From the NCBI GenBank assembly GCA_004335835.1, contig RWJK01000178.1, positions 1 to 64,000 of the forward strand: a DNA stretch of 64,000 nucleotides. The letters run 5' to 3'. Origin of the DNA: Scenedesmus sp. ARA3 (taxonomy: Eukaryota > Chlorophyta > Chlorophyceae > Sphaeropleales > Scenedesmaceae). Below the pieces are notes generated by a model. That model was given only the letters and a program-made list of their open reading frames with translations, made no database searches and was not told the DNA's origin. This document shows, in pieces, positions 48,601 to 58,480 of this stretch (the stretch's first letter is position 1; each line of letters begins with the position of its first letter). The translations under genes were made by a program, and so were the position numbers.

Positions 48601-49284
48601 AGCAGCAGAAGCTGCGAGGTGTGCTCTGCGCCAAAGCCTAAGGCTGGCGCAGCAGGCGCTGCTGCTGGCAAGTCTGCAGCGCAGCGAGCTGCTGCAGGCA
48701 GCAGCAGCAGCAGTGGTGCGGCTGCAGCGCAGCGGCCGTCGCAGTGGCAGCAAGCAGCTGTTCCTCCTAGCAGTGGCGGCGGCAGCAGCAGCAGCAGTGG
48801 GGCTGTTCCAATGGCAGCAAAGCTGCGGGCATCTGCAGCAGTGGCGGCTCGGCCGCCGACTCCACCAGCAGCAGCAGCAGCAGCAGCATCTCCGCCGCCG
48901 GCTGTGCAGTCGGGTGGTGAGAGCTGGCCTACCCTTGCAGGTCCCAGCAGCGGCAGGAGCAGCAGAAGTGACAGCGGCACTTCCTCGCCAGTACCGCAGC
49001 AGCAGCAGGCCAGCAGTAGTGCAGCCAGCAGCAGTAGCAGTGCGGCGCAGGAGCAGCAGCAGCAGTCAGGCAAGAAGAAGAAAGGCACCAAAACTAGCTT
49101 GCAGGAACTGCTGGCCACTGGCAAGTCCCACCCGCAGAATGCCTGGAGCCAAACGCAGCGGCTGTCAGCTGTCACAGCACCCAGTGGCGGTGGTGGCAGG
49201 GGCTCCATGGGTCAGTGGGGCAAGTCTGGCGGCAGCAAGCTGGCGAAGAAGATCAACGCTGTCAATGACGCTTGGGGATCATGA
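44317..49284 (+). CDS. HEL2: HEL2/ZNF598-type RING E3 ubiquitin ligase with C-terminal NZF finger
   Basis: Predicted exons 44317-44423, 44628-44748, 45242-45451, 45797-45921, 46182-46306, 46541-47026, 47225-48046 and 48341-49284 give 979 residues. A RING finger (C7, C10, C22, H24, C28, C31, C44, C47) is split by intron 1. It is followed by FTRYLGDY and the C2H2-like fingers typical of this family (FCDLCIKGRKVF, PLCRFCRQRFYDGDELYKHM, CHICRRR-like CFICRRRDP, ELKRHFATEH). Family members ubiquitinate 40S ribosomal proteins at collided ribosomes and start ribosome-associated quality control in the cytosol. Two short DDFPTV/DDFPAL motifs lie in the Ala/Ser-rich middle. Near the end, WTCERCTLSNAPSSRSCEVC fits the NZF consensus W-x-C-x2-C-x3-N-x6-C-x2-C, which often binds ubiquitin. 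Introns 4 and 5 hold extra copies of exon 5 borders. Confidence 0.93.
45629..45670. repeat. (CAG)14 microsatellite in an intron of the HEL2-like gene
   Basis: A pure run of 14 CAG units in the intron between exons 45242-45451 and 45797-45921. Another, GCA-type tract lies at about 44877-44918 in the second intron. Confidence 0.95.
46071..46115 (+). repeat. Upstream copy of the exon 5 acceptor (HEL2-like gene)
   Basis: The border of exon 5 (46182; gcag before GCAGCGCTTCTACGACGGC) is repeated 105 nt earlier with its own ttgcag (equivalent exon start 46077). About 42 nt match with three substitutions. If used, the copy would read RQCFYSGDELYKHTSQ and then stop at TAG, so it would be a poison exon start. 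Confidence 0.88.
46398..46441 (+). repeat. Downstream copy of the exon 5 donor (HEL2-like gene)
   Basis: The end of exon 5 with its donor (exon end 46306, then GTGAGG) is repeated 126 nt later (GT at 46433). The shared core is acaaggactatgcgg and the following ggtgaggggg. The copy carries TAG in place of the tyrosine codon TAC of the original. Confidence 0.85.
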
Positions 49285-50287
49285 TGGTGATGACCGTGAT
49301 AGTGCTGGCACACTCTGCCGTGAGGCTCAGGTGCTGTGCGTCGACCAGGCTGCAGGCCAGGTCTGGGATTTGTGCTGTTGCTGATGAGTGACTGAAACAC
49401 GAGCTGTTCAGTGTGTCTTTGCTGGCGCAGGACAGAAGCCGCCTGGTTTCTGGCTGCACGCGGATCAACTTGAAGTGTTGTTTGTGCTCATGTTTACAGC
49501 TGCTAGGTGTGCTGCGACACAAGGCCCTTGCTGCTGATTGACAGAACAAGTTGCTCTCATTGAGAGTACAGCAAGAGCAGCGTTTGTAGCTTCAGTGGCT
49601 GTGCGCGAAGGGCAGCAGCTGCAGCAGCAGTAGCCTGGAAGCTAGCCGACAGCAACAGTACGACTTCAAGGACAGTCTCGCTGTGATCGAATGCAATAAC
49701 GTTTGTGATTGAATTCAACAGCTTCTGGGTCAGCACTTTTCAGGACACCCATTGCACCTCCCCAGACAGCCCACCAGACCTAGCTAACCGCTCCACCAAA
49801 CCGCGAAGGCCGAGTGCGTTGTCCCAAAGGGCTTGCGTAGTATCTACCTTTGTGAAATATATTTGTAGAACGTGTGGCTGAGCTAAGCACCACAAGCTTT
49901 GGCCGTGTGTTCACCGTCCGTGCTGCGGCCCAACGATTTTGCACAGGTTTATTGCAAACAACTCTGTTTCGTTGTACTGTGAAATTCGCTACCCGGGCAT
50001 GACAAGTGCTTGCTGCCTCTGGGCGGGTAGCGCGTAGGCCATCACGGCAGGGAAAGACAGGTCAGGTGCTGCAGTCGGTTTTCATTTTAGCTAATCAGTC
50101 AAAGAAAGCTATTGGAGTGGCTGTCTTCGCCGCATGCGCTCGGCACACGGCAGTTATCCAGCTCTGTGCAGTGAATGGCACTGATGGGAACCACTTGCTG
50201 TATGCTGAGTCTCCATCTGATAATGATTATCTGCTTCTGATGCTGTGAACGAACAGGTGGATCAACACGTACGCTGTTGGCAGCGGC
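49285..50287. other. Intergenic, HEL2-like 3' side to GLG1 copy B promoter
   Basis: About 1 kb with no supported gene. It should contain the 3' untranslated region of the HEL2-like gene and, toward 50.28 kb, the promoter and 5' leader of GLG1 copy B. Confidence 0.55.
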
Positions 50288-51728
50288 ATGGCTCAGGTAT
50301 GCTGCTTGACCAGTCTGCTTGAACTGCTGCTGCTGTACCTGCTCTGTTGCACGCGTGTCAGCTGCTTTCTGAGTGCTGCAATAGTTCATGCGCAGTTGAA
50401 ATATTGAGCAAGGTCTTATCTGACAAGTTGAGGTCTGTGTGACTTGCTGCAGGGCGTGCTAGGCAAGCCCAGCAGCAGGCTTGTTTTGCTGGCGGCCCTA
50501 CTGCTGCTGGCAGCATGCAGCACACTTAGTGTAGAAGATAGCAAGCCCGCAGCAGCCGCATCAGATGCAGCAGCAGCCCCTGGACCAGCTCCTGCAGCTG
50601 CAGGTGCCGCACCAGCAGCAGCTGCAACACAAGCAGCTCCAGCAGCAGCAAAGGAAGCTAGCACAGCAGGTGTCGCACCCGGGCCAGCACCAGCAAAAGC
50701 TGATGATGCAGCAGCATCAACCAAAGCGGCAACGCCAGCAACAGCAGCACCAGCAGCAGATGCACCTGCTGCTTCGACTGGCAGCACAGCAGCACCAGCA
50801 CCAGCAGCTGCCGATAAAGCTGCGCCTGTGCAGGTGGTGCAGCTGGCGCCTGGTGCAGTGGCGGAGGACGACATAAACCCCAACGGTGCGGCCCCGTCGT
50901 CGTCACTGCAACACAGCAATGATATTTAGCTGACGCTGTTTGTAATGAGCACTGTGATAAGAGCGCAGCAGATTACGCGATCACCTCAACTCAAAACCAA
51001 TGCATGTGCTTTGTGGTGCACAGCAGCAAGCAGTGACATGCGCATGCTTGAAGCGACATGCATTCACCTGGTTTGCTCTTGCTGTTGCTCTTGCTGTGGC
51101 TTTTGCCGTTGCTGTTGCGCATACGCATGCGTGCTGCAGGCGCCTGCAAGGAGGCCATTGCCTCTCAGTGCCAGGATGTGGAGCTGGGTGACAGCCAGGT
51201 GGCAGACTGCCTCAGCCAGGTGGCGCAGGCAGCCGAGTTTGAGGGCGATGCAAGTGAGCGTGGCCTGCAAGACAGGGCTAGAGCAGCTGAATAGCTGCGT
51301 ACGGATGGCAGTGCGGCTGCGTTAGGAGAAAAAAACAGCTCAGGAGCTGGTGTGGGGGAACAGCGTACTGTGCGGCTTGCAGCACTGGATGGTTGCAGTG
51401 CTGATGGCAGCTGGCAACACATGTTGTTGGGAGTTGGGGACTCTGCAGCCCGCAGGACAACAACAAGCAGCTGCTTGGCAGTTGCTGGCTTTGCAGCTGC
51501 GCACGTCGCGCGTGCTTTCTTCTGTCTTTCAGCACAGCAACAGGTCCAGCAGCAGCAGCAGCAGCAGCTGAGTCAGGGATTCAGGGGGCGTTGCTCATTG
51601 CTGCTGTTGTGTTCTGTTGTGCAGGCGCCAAGCTGTCAGATGAGTGCAGTGAGGAGGTGATGGCCTTTAAAATCAACAGGAACTCAAACATCAACAAGAA
51701 CCTGCCTCTTGGTAAGGACCTCTGCTTC

Positions 51729-51760
<32 letters not shown>

Positions 51761-54700
51761 TGCAGCAGCTGCTGCAGCAGCAGGAGCACGCGGCAGCGGA
51801 GCAGCCCATCTCAGCACGACGTGTGCTCCACAGGAGCATGGCAGGTTGCAGCAACTGTGGGTTTGATTGTAGCAGCAGGATCTTAATCAGGCAGCAGCAA
51901 GAGCTGGCTGCATGTATATTGGTGTGCATGCACTGTGCCATGCTCACCAGCAACATGTTGCGGCAGGGCTGGCTTGATGCGTCAGCACTGGAGACAATCC
52001 CAAGCTCGGCTCCCTGACAATGACGCTGCATGCTGCCCATCTGCATCCACCTTCTGATGCATGCAGCCAAGGCGTGTGCATCGGATGCCGAGAAATACTG
52101 CAAGGACATGCAGTGGTACAGCGGATACCGCAACGGCAGCGTGATCGGCTGCTTGCGCGAGGTGAAGGATAAGCTGCAGGCAGGCTGCAGGAAGGAGGTC
52201 TTCAAGGTGCAGCTGGATGCAGCATATGACTACCGGGCAGACCAGATGCTGCACGAGGCGTGCGAGAAGGATGCAGAGACACTGTGTAAGGGAGTGAAGA
52301 ATGGCGGCGGGCGCATCCAGGCGTGCCTGGTAAGTGTGGCAGCGGCCATGAGATGTTGTGCCTGGATTGCGGGATTGCACTTATTGAAGGTGGATTTTGT
52401 TTCCCGCAAAACCTGAATATGGCAAGTTTCTTGGTCTTGCATGACATGCATCGGCAGGTGGGGATCTGGCATGCTGGCTGTGTGGTGATTGAGCATGCGT
52501 TTGCTGCTGACACCTAGTGCTGGCAGGTAGTGATTGGCTGTGCATTTTCAGCGTTGTGTATCTGTGGCCCTCACCGCTCTGGACACAGCCTAGCTCATGA
52601 TCCTCACATGCCCTGGCTGCCACGCTGTTTCCACCCTGCAGCGGCAGCAGCGCATGAAGCTGAGCAACTGGGACTGCGAGTACCAGCTGTTCCGTAAGGA
52701 GCTGGAAGACGCAGATGACTTGCGCCTCAGCGTGCGCATGTTCCATGCCTGCCTGGCAGACAAGAAGCAGTTCTGCGACGACGTCCCTGCAGGTAACAGC
52801 AGCAGCAGCAGCAGCAGCCGAGCGCGCTCAACGCTTCTCAGCGTGCGCCACCAGACAGCCCGTCAGCAACCAGTTCAAACCCAGCAACAGCCTGCACTTG
52901 TCAACAGCAATGCCACTTCCTGCTGACAGATTGAGGCAGTGAGCTGTTAAGACACTAACACCTCTGTTATGGTCAACTATTGGTCAACTGCTGCAACGTC
53001 TGCTTGCTTCTTGCAGGGCGCGCCATGGCCAAGCAGTGCCTGGAGGAGCACCGCGAGGAGCTCAGCGGCGGCTGCAGGGAGGAGATCGACTCCATGATTG
53101 AGCGGCGCGTGAGGGACTTCCGGCTGGACAGCAGGCTCAAGAAGGCCTGTGAGAAGGACATCGGCAACATGTGCGCCTGGGGAGGCGACATGGGCACCAT
53201 GGACACATACGACAGCATGGGTGAGTGGGCAACAGCACGAGAGGGCCACTGCACTGCAGGACCACAGCCTGCGGTGCCTGCAGTGAAAGGCGGTATCTGT
53301 GTCTGATGCTGTTCTTTGTGCGTGTGGGGCGACATGGGCACCATGGACACATATGACAGCATGGGTGAGTGCGCCAGCAAGTGTGCAGCATCGCAGCAGA
53401 GACGGTAGATTCGGCAGATTGCTCTTGCTGCAAGACGCACAGGTGGGTTGCAGCTGCTTTGCTACTATTGCTACCGCTGCTTCATGTCGCTACCGCTGCT
53501 GCTGCTGCTGCTCTCTGCAGTCATGAACTGCCTGCAGGACTTCCGTGATGAGATCAAGAGCGACGCCTGCAAGTCGCAGGTGCACAAGTACGTGGAGTTG
53601 GCTGCGCAGGACATCCGCTTTGACGTGCCTCTGGCTGACGCCTGCTACAATGACAGGATGACGCTCTGCGCCGCTGTGCCACCGGTGAGTGTCGCTGTTA
53701 CAGCACTCCTTGCGCTTATGCGTGTGCTGTGCATTTGTATCTGCTGGATGTTCTAAGCAGCTGTTGACGGCAAGTTGTTAACCTTCTACTGAGGAGCAGA
53801 TTTGCATCATTTATAGCTCAACTATTACTACGTGGATCGCTTCGCAGCAGCCTTCAAAACAATTTTATACCATTCAACTGCACACAGACGTCACCCAGCA
53901 CATGCAAGCTGGAGAGCCTGGCAAACTTGCTTGGTAGCAGCAAATGTGTTGTCGTGCGCTGACTCAGGTCTGGTCCACTGCTTCAACCTCTGTTTGAAAC
54001 AACCGCTGCCGCTCTGCAGGGTTCTGCAAGAGTAATTCGTTGCCTGCAAAGCCAGCGGGAGAAGCTGAGTGTGGTGTGCCGTGCCACACTGTTCAATGAG
54101 GAGGCGAGGTTTAGCGAGAACATCGACTTCCAGTACCCCATGAAGCAGGCTTGCATGCGTGAGATCGACAGGTTCTGCAAGGACGTGCCACACGGCCAGG
54201 CGCGCGTCATCAGGTGTCTTCAGGTGGGTTGCAGCACATACAGCCCAAAGACACAGCCGTGTGGGCAGTCTGTTATTTTGGTTCGGCATAAAACACCTCG
54301 TCTTGTTTCAGCTGCGATGCAGCGTGCGTGCCTGTTGTGTTGACAAGACTAGTCCACTATGCATATTGGTTGCAAGCCTACTGCGTATCGCCGGTTGCTG
54401 GCCATGTTGGTTTATCCGAAGTAGCCTGATGTGCTTTGTGCTGTGCTGCAATGTGGTCATCGTGCTTGCTTGCAGGACAAGAAGTCCGACAAGAACTTTG
54501 GCAAGGCCTGCAGGTCTGAGGTGGAGCGCTTTGAGCAGGAGACTGCCAAGGACTACCGGCTCAACTACCGGCTGTACAACGCGTGCAAGGGCGACATTGG
54601 GGCCACCTGCAAGAACGCCTGCGAGCTCAAGGAGGGCGAGATCTGCGGCGGCAAGGTGCGTGAGGTGGCTGCTGCTGACAGTGAGATTGCGTTTGGCATG

Positions 54701-57341
54701 TGGGCAGTCTATATGTAAGCAAGCTAGCGTAGCGGTAGGTAAGCGATACAGCTGCTGCGTTGATGCGTGCTGCATGTGGAGTGCTTGCTGCTTGGAGGTG
54801 GCAAGTCGTTGGTGGGTGCTGGCATGGATTGTGAGGCAGCAAGCACTGCCTGCCGCGTCCGCTTTTGTCATGCTGCTGATCTTGCAAGCTTGTTTTTCAA
54901 ATATTGCGGCGCGAGCTGCTGCCAGGCAGCTCCAAATGGCCACACATCCATCCTGCTGTCGCCTCACAAAGCACATCACGCACCTGTCGCTGCAGGTGCT
55001 GGCCTGCCTGGTGGAGAACAAGGCAGCGCTCAAGTCGGACGCTTGCAAGAAGGAGGTGTTCTACCTGGAGAAGATGGAGGTGAATGACTTCAGGATCGAC
55101 ATGGCGTTGGCTGAGGCCTGCAGGGGTGACGTGGACAAGCTGTGCAAGGAGGTGCAGCCTGGGGAGGGCCGCGTGCACAAGTGCCTGCGCGACAACTCAG
55201 CCAAGCTGTCGCAGGCCTGCAAGTGAGTGCTGGGTTTCGTGGCAAACAGGAGTGCGATCGCACCACCATGGGGTTATCAAGTGGTCAATGCCAGGCAGAT
55301 GCTCATGTGCCAGCTTTGAAATCCATGCATCTTGCTTATTGCATGTTGCACATCTGCTTGCAATTGTGTGTATGATCTCCTTTGATAGTAAGAGCAGTGA
55401 CTAACAGGGTAAGCAGCGTGCATTAGTTTCATAAGCACCTGCAGCATCACATGTGTGTCATGATCCGCGCCGCACCTGCAGGCACGAGGAGGTGCGGATG
55501 GAGATCAAGGAAGCAGACAACGTGAACCTCAACGTGGGCCTGCTGCGCGCATGCGCCAACGAGCGCAGCCTCTTCTGCCGCGGCGTGGCACCCGGCTCAG
55601 CGCGCGTGTTCAGGTGTGCTGGGGTGCAGCCTGTCGCTTTGCAGTCGCAGCAGAGGGTGGCTTCATTGCTGTTGCTGCTTGAGCAATGCATATCATTAGC
55701 AGGCAGGTATAATGGCTGCCATATATTGCAGGACAGGCGTCCACCTGCAGAGCACGGCTGCATGCTAGCCTACATTGCAGCGTAATATGCTGCGCTCAAA
55801 GTCCGTATGTGTTGTTGCGCGTGGCGCCCGGCTCCGCGCGCATGTTCAGGTGCCTCGCGGAGAACATGGCCAGCGCAGACTTTGGGCAGGCGTGCCAAAT
55901 TTCGGTTATGCGCAAGCTGCGGCGGCGCGAGGCTAACTGGCGGCTGGACCCACCGCTGAGGCAGGCGTGCAAACCTGATGTGGACAAGTGAGTTGGCATG
56001 GGAGGGCTTGCAGTAACAGTGTGATTCTGGGAGGAGGGATTATACAGCTGCCCGTGTGCTGGTGTTGATGCAATGGCAGATGAAGTCCAAAGTGATGTGG
56101 CTGTGGGCTGTGATGAGCGCAGCAGCAGCTGCGCATCAACACCTACTGGTGTGTCAGCACATGCACAGCACACCTATGCCAGTTTGCACCACATATTGCT
56201 CCCCTGACGCACGCTTGCTTGCACGGCTCTCCTGCTGTTGCTGCAGGCTGTGCTCTGCCGAGGACACGCGCCGCAGCGAGGACGGCGCGGTCAAGAAGTG
56301 CATGATTGCAAACCATGCAGAGCTCAGTGAGGACTGCCAGCGTGAGCTGGGGCGCAGCATGCACATGGCCTTCTTTGTGTGGCAGCCGCAGGCGCTGCTG
56401 ACAGCCGCCTGTGATGATGACATCCAGAAGCTGTGCCTGTCCAAGAGCAAGGGCATGGAAGTGACGCCGGGCGCTGTGGCCGTCTGCATCTCCGAGATTG
56501 TGAGTGGGGTGACAATACAAAGCACACATTGCAGCGCATCTTGCTGGATGCTTTGTGTTCATAGGCAGGCGGTGGGTTGGTTGCGCAATGTCTGTTAACA
56601 CACCAGCAAGAGCTGCGCTGACCAGCAGCAGGCTGTACAGCAGGTTATGCTCGTGCTTGGTGCATTTATGATTCGGTTGAGCAGTTCTCAGGCCCTTCCA
56701 TGCTGTGCTACTGATTTCCCTGCTGTGTCTGCATCTGGTGTGGCGTGCAGGTTGACCAGATGGCACAGTCAGAGTCAGGCCAATCGGCCAACAGGCGTCG
56801 CCTTTTAGGTGATGCCAGCAAGGACGCAAAGCAGCAGCAGCAGCAGCAGCAGCAAGGTAGGAAGGAGCAGCCTGGGAAGGCAGCCGAGCAGGCAAAGGCC
56901 AAGGCCGCGCCAGCAGCTGCAGGCGGCAAAGCCGCCCCAGCAGCTGCAAAAGCAGGCAGCAAAAGCACTTCAGCAGCAGCAGGCAGCAAGCCTGCATCGC
57001 AAGCTCGCGTGGTACCCAAGCTCAGCGAGCACTGCTATGAGCTGGCAGTGATTGCAGAGCCGCCTGCGACAGAGCGCAGCTTTGATGTGCAGTCGGCTGC
57101 ATACAGCATGCTGACAAGCTCAATGGAGAAGCTGGAGTCGAGCACCGGGCTGCCTACGCTGATGCGGAATAGGCAGGGCGGTGTGACTGCAGTGAGTTTG
57201 ACTGGCTGGACAGCTCTGGTGGGTATGGCATCGCTGGTGGTGGTGCTGCTGGCCGGCGCTACGCTGGGTGTGCGGCAGTACCTGGGCCATGCGCGTGACG
57301 GCTACTCGCTGGTGACCAAGCAGGCGCCGCCGGGACAATGA
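50288..57341 (+). CDS. GLG1: Golgi apparatus protein 1 homologue, copy B
   Basis: Type I membrane protein of about 1,049 residues from 15 exons: 50288-50296, 50453-50885, 51140-51253, 51625-51711, 52067-52329, 52642-52792, 53017-53220, 53521-53684, 54020-54223, 54476-54655, 54996-55222, 55482-55613, 55850-55987, 56247-56499 and 56751-57341. Phases all agree. The first exon is just Met-Ala-Gln; the signal sequence (RLVLLAALLLLAACS) follows in exon 2, then an Ala/Pro-rich linker. The central 700 residues are GLG1 Cys-rich repeats (for example CMREIDRFCKDVPHGQARVI, FYLEKMEVNDFRID). A polyQ/Ala linker precedes a conserved juxtamembrane part, a helix (GWTALVGMASLVVVLLAG) near residue 1000-1025 and a 22-residue tail. 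It is the inverted paralogue of copy A; eight introns are shared and six are not. A Golgi or secretory role is inferred from the family. Confidence 0.9.
53322..53371 (+). repeat. Downstream copy of the exon 7 donor (GLG1 copy B)
   Basis: The 3' end of exon 7 with its donor (exon end 53220) is repeated 144 nt downstream (GT at 53365). The core, gcaccatggacacata and the following gacagcatgggtgagtg, has one or two substitutions. The frame between the two donors meets a stop at 53304-53306. Confidence 0.9.
55583..55852 (+). repeat. Direct repeat bracketing an intron of GLG1 copy B
   Basis: A 34-nt segment at 55583-55616 (end of exon 12 plus donor) recurs at 55819-55852 (end of the intron plus start of exon 13) with three substitutions. 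The AGGTG in the left copy serves as donor and the same bases in the right copy serve as acceptor, so the 236-nt intron is exactly one repeat period. Confidence 0.9.
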
Positions 57342-58480
57342 GGCAGTGCTGCAGCTGTGTTTTATTGCACAATGGTTGCTTAGATAGCGGTGTGGTACGA
57401 GAGAACTAGTTGATGTGGCATTGTTGCTGGAGGAATGCACATTGTGGTGTGGGGGATGCATGCTGATTGCTTTGCAAGTCATGGCAACTTTGGCAATGCC
57501 TGGACTTGGTGTTGCAGTCGTTCAACGAGCAAGTTGCTCAGGCAGTGACTTTTGCAGAGTTGCTGTGGCAACAGGCATTCTCCTTCACGCACAAACTTGT
57601 GACCTTCGTCTTACTCGATGCATGGCTTGGCAGTGCTGCATGTGGGTGAGTCCATGGAAGCAACTCACACACCTGATGGCTAGGTTGTGGGTTTGGCTGC
57701 ATTGTACAGCTACACACATGTGACCCTTCCTGGCTGCGCAGCTTTGGTAACTGATCTGTATGGTATGTGACCCTGGCCGTGATGCATGAGGCTGTCTTGT
57801 GCTTTGCCAACTTTGTCACCCTGGCCGTGATGCATGATGCTGTCTTGTGGTGTGCCAACTTTGCAGCGCTGCACATTCCTGCAGCAGCTTGATGTGCTTG
57901 GGGAAGCCAGTCTGCCGGTGCCACGCCTGCAGAAATATCCTGCTCAAGATGTCTAATGGCAACAGACTGCCCGATAGGACGAGAGGGGCCCCGCAAGCCC
58001 GCACTCACTGGTGGTCCCTGCCATTCGGGTTCACTCACCGGTGATACGTGCAGCGGGGAAGTTCAAGGCCGGGCCGCGGGGAAAACATGCCGGGATGGAG
58101 ACTTGCTAGTACGTCTGTGCATGTTTACATTTGCAGCTTTCAGCGGATCTTTCATCGGCACCACGTCAGCAGCAGGATTTGCATGCACGCCTCCTAGTCG
58201 CTAGGTGATGCCTGTGATAGGTCAGTCTTCAAATAACTGTAGCTTAAACGGAACTGCGACACGTGTGTGCTTGCTGGATTAGGAGTCACCCCTCCAGCTC
58301 CTTGCAAGGGGCCTTGCGGAAACTGTGCGCAAGCTGTAGCAGCCATCTATCAGCTGTTGTACGTACGCAAGCGTCACAGATCGCTGTCGGCTGTCGGCAA
58401 GACAGAGCTGGGTCGTCGGTGGTGGGGGGTATGCTCTGAAATGAGCAGCAGCCAGAGCGGGGCCGGGGGCGTATATCTTC
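57342..58480. other. Intergenic with a 48-bp tandem duplication
   Basis: No gene is supported between GLG1 copy B and the last gene. A 48-bp unit beginning ccctggccgtgatgcatga is present twice (57771 and 57819). Confidence 0.55.
57769..57864. repeat. 48-bp tandem duplication
   Basis: Two adjacent 48-bp units with a few substitutions. The period is a multiple of three, and the minus strand reads KTASCITARVTKLA twice, but nothing else supports coding. Confidence 0.9.
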
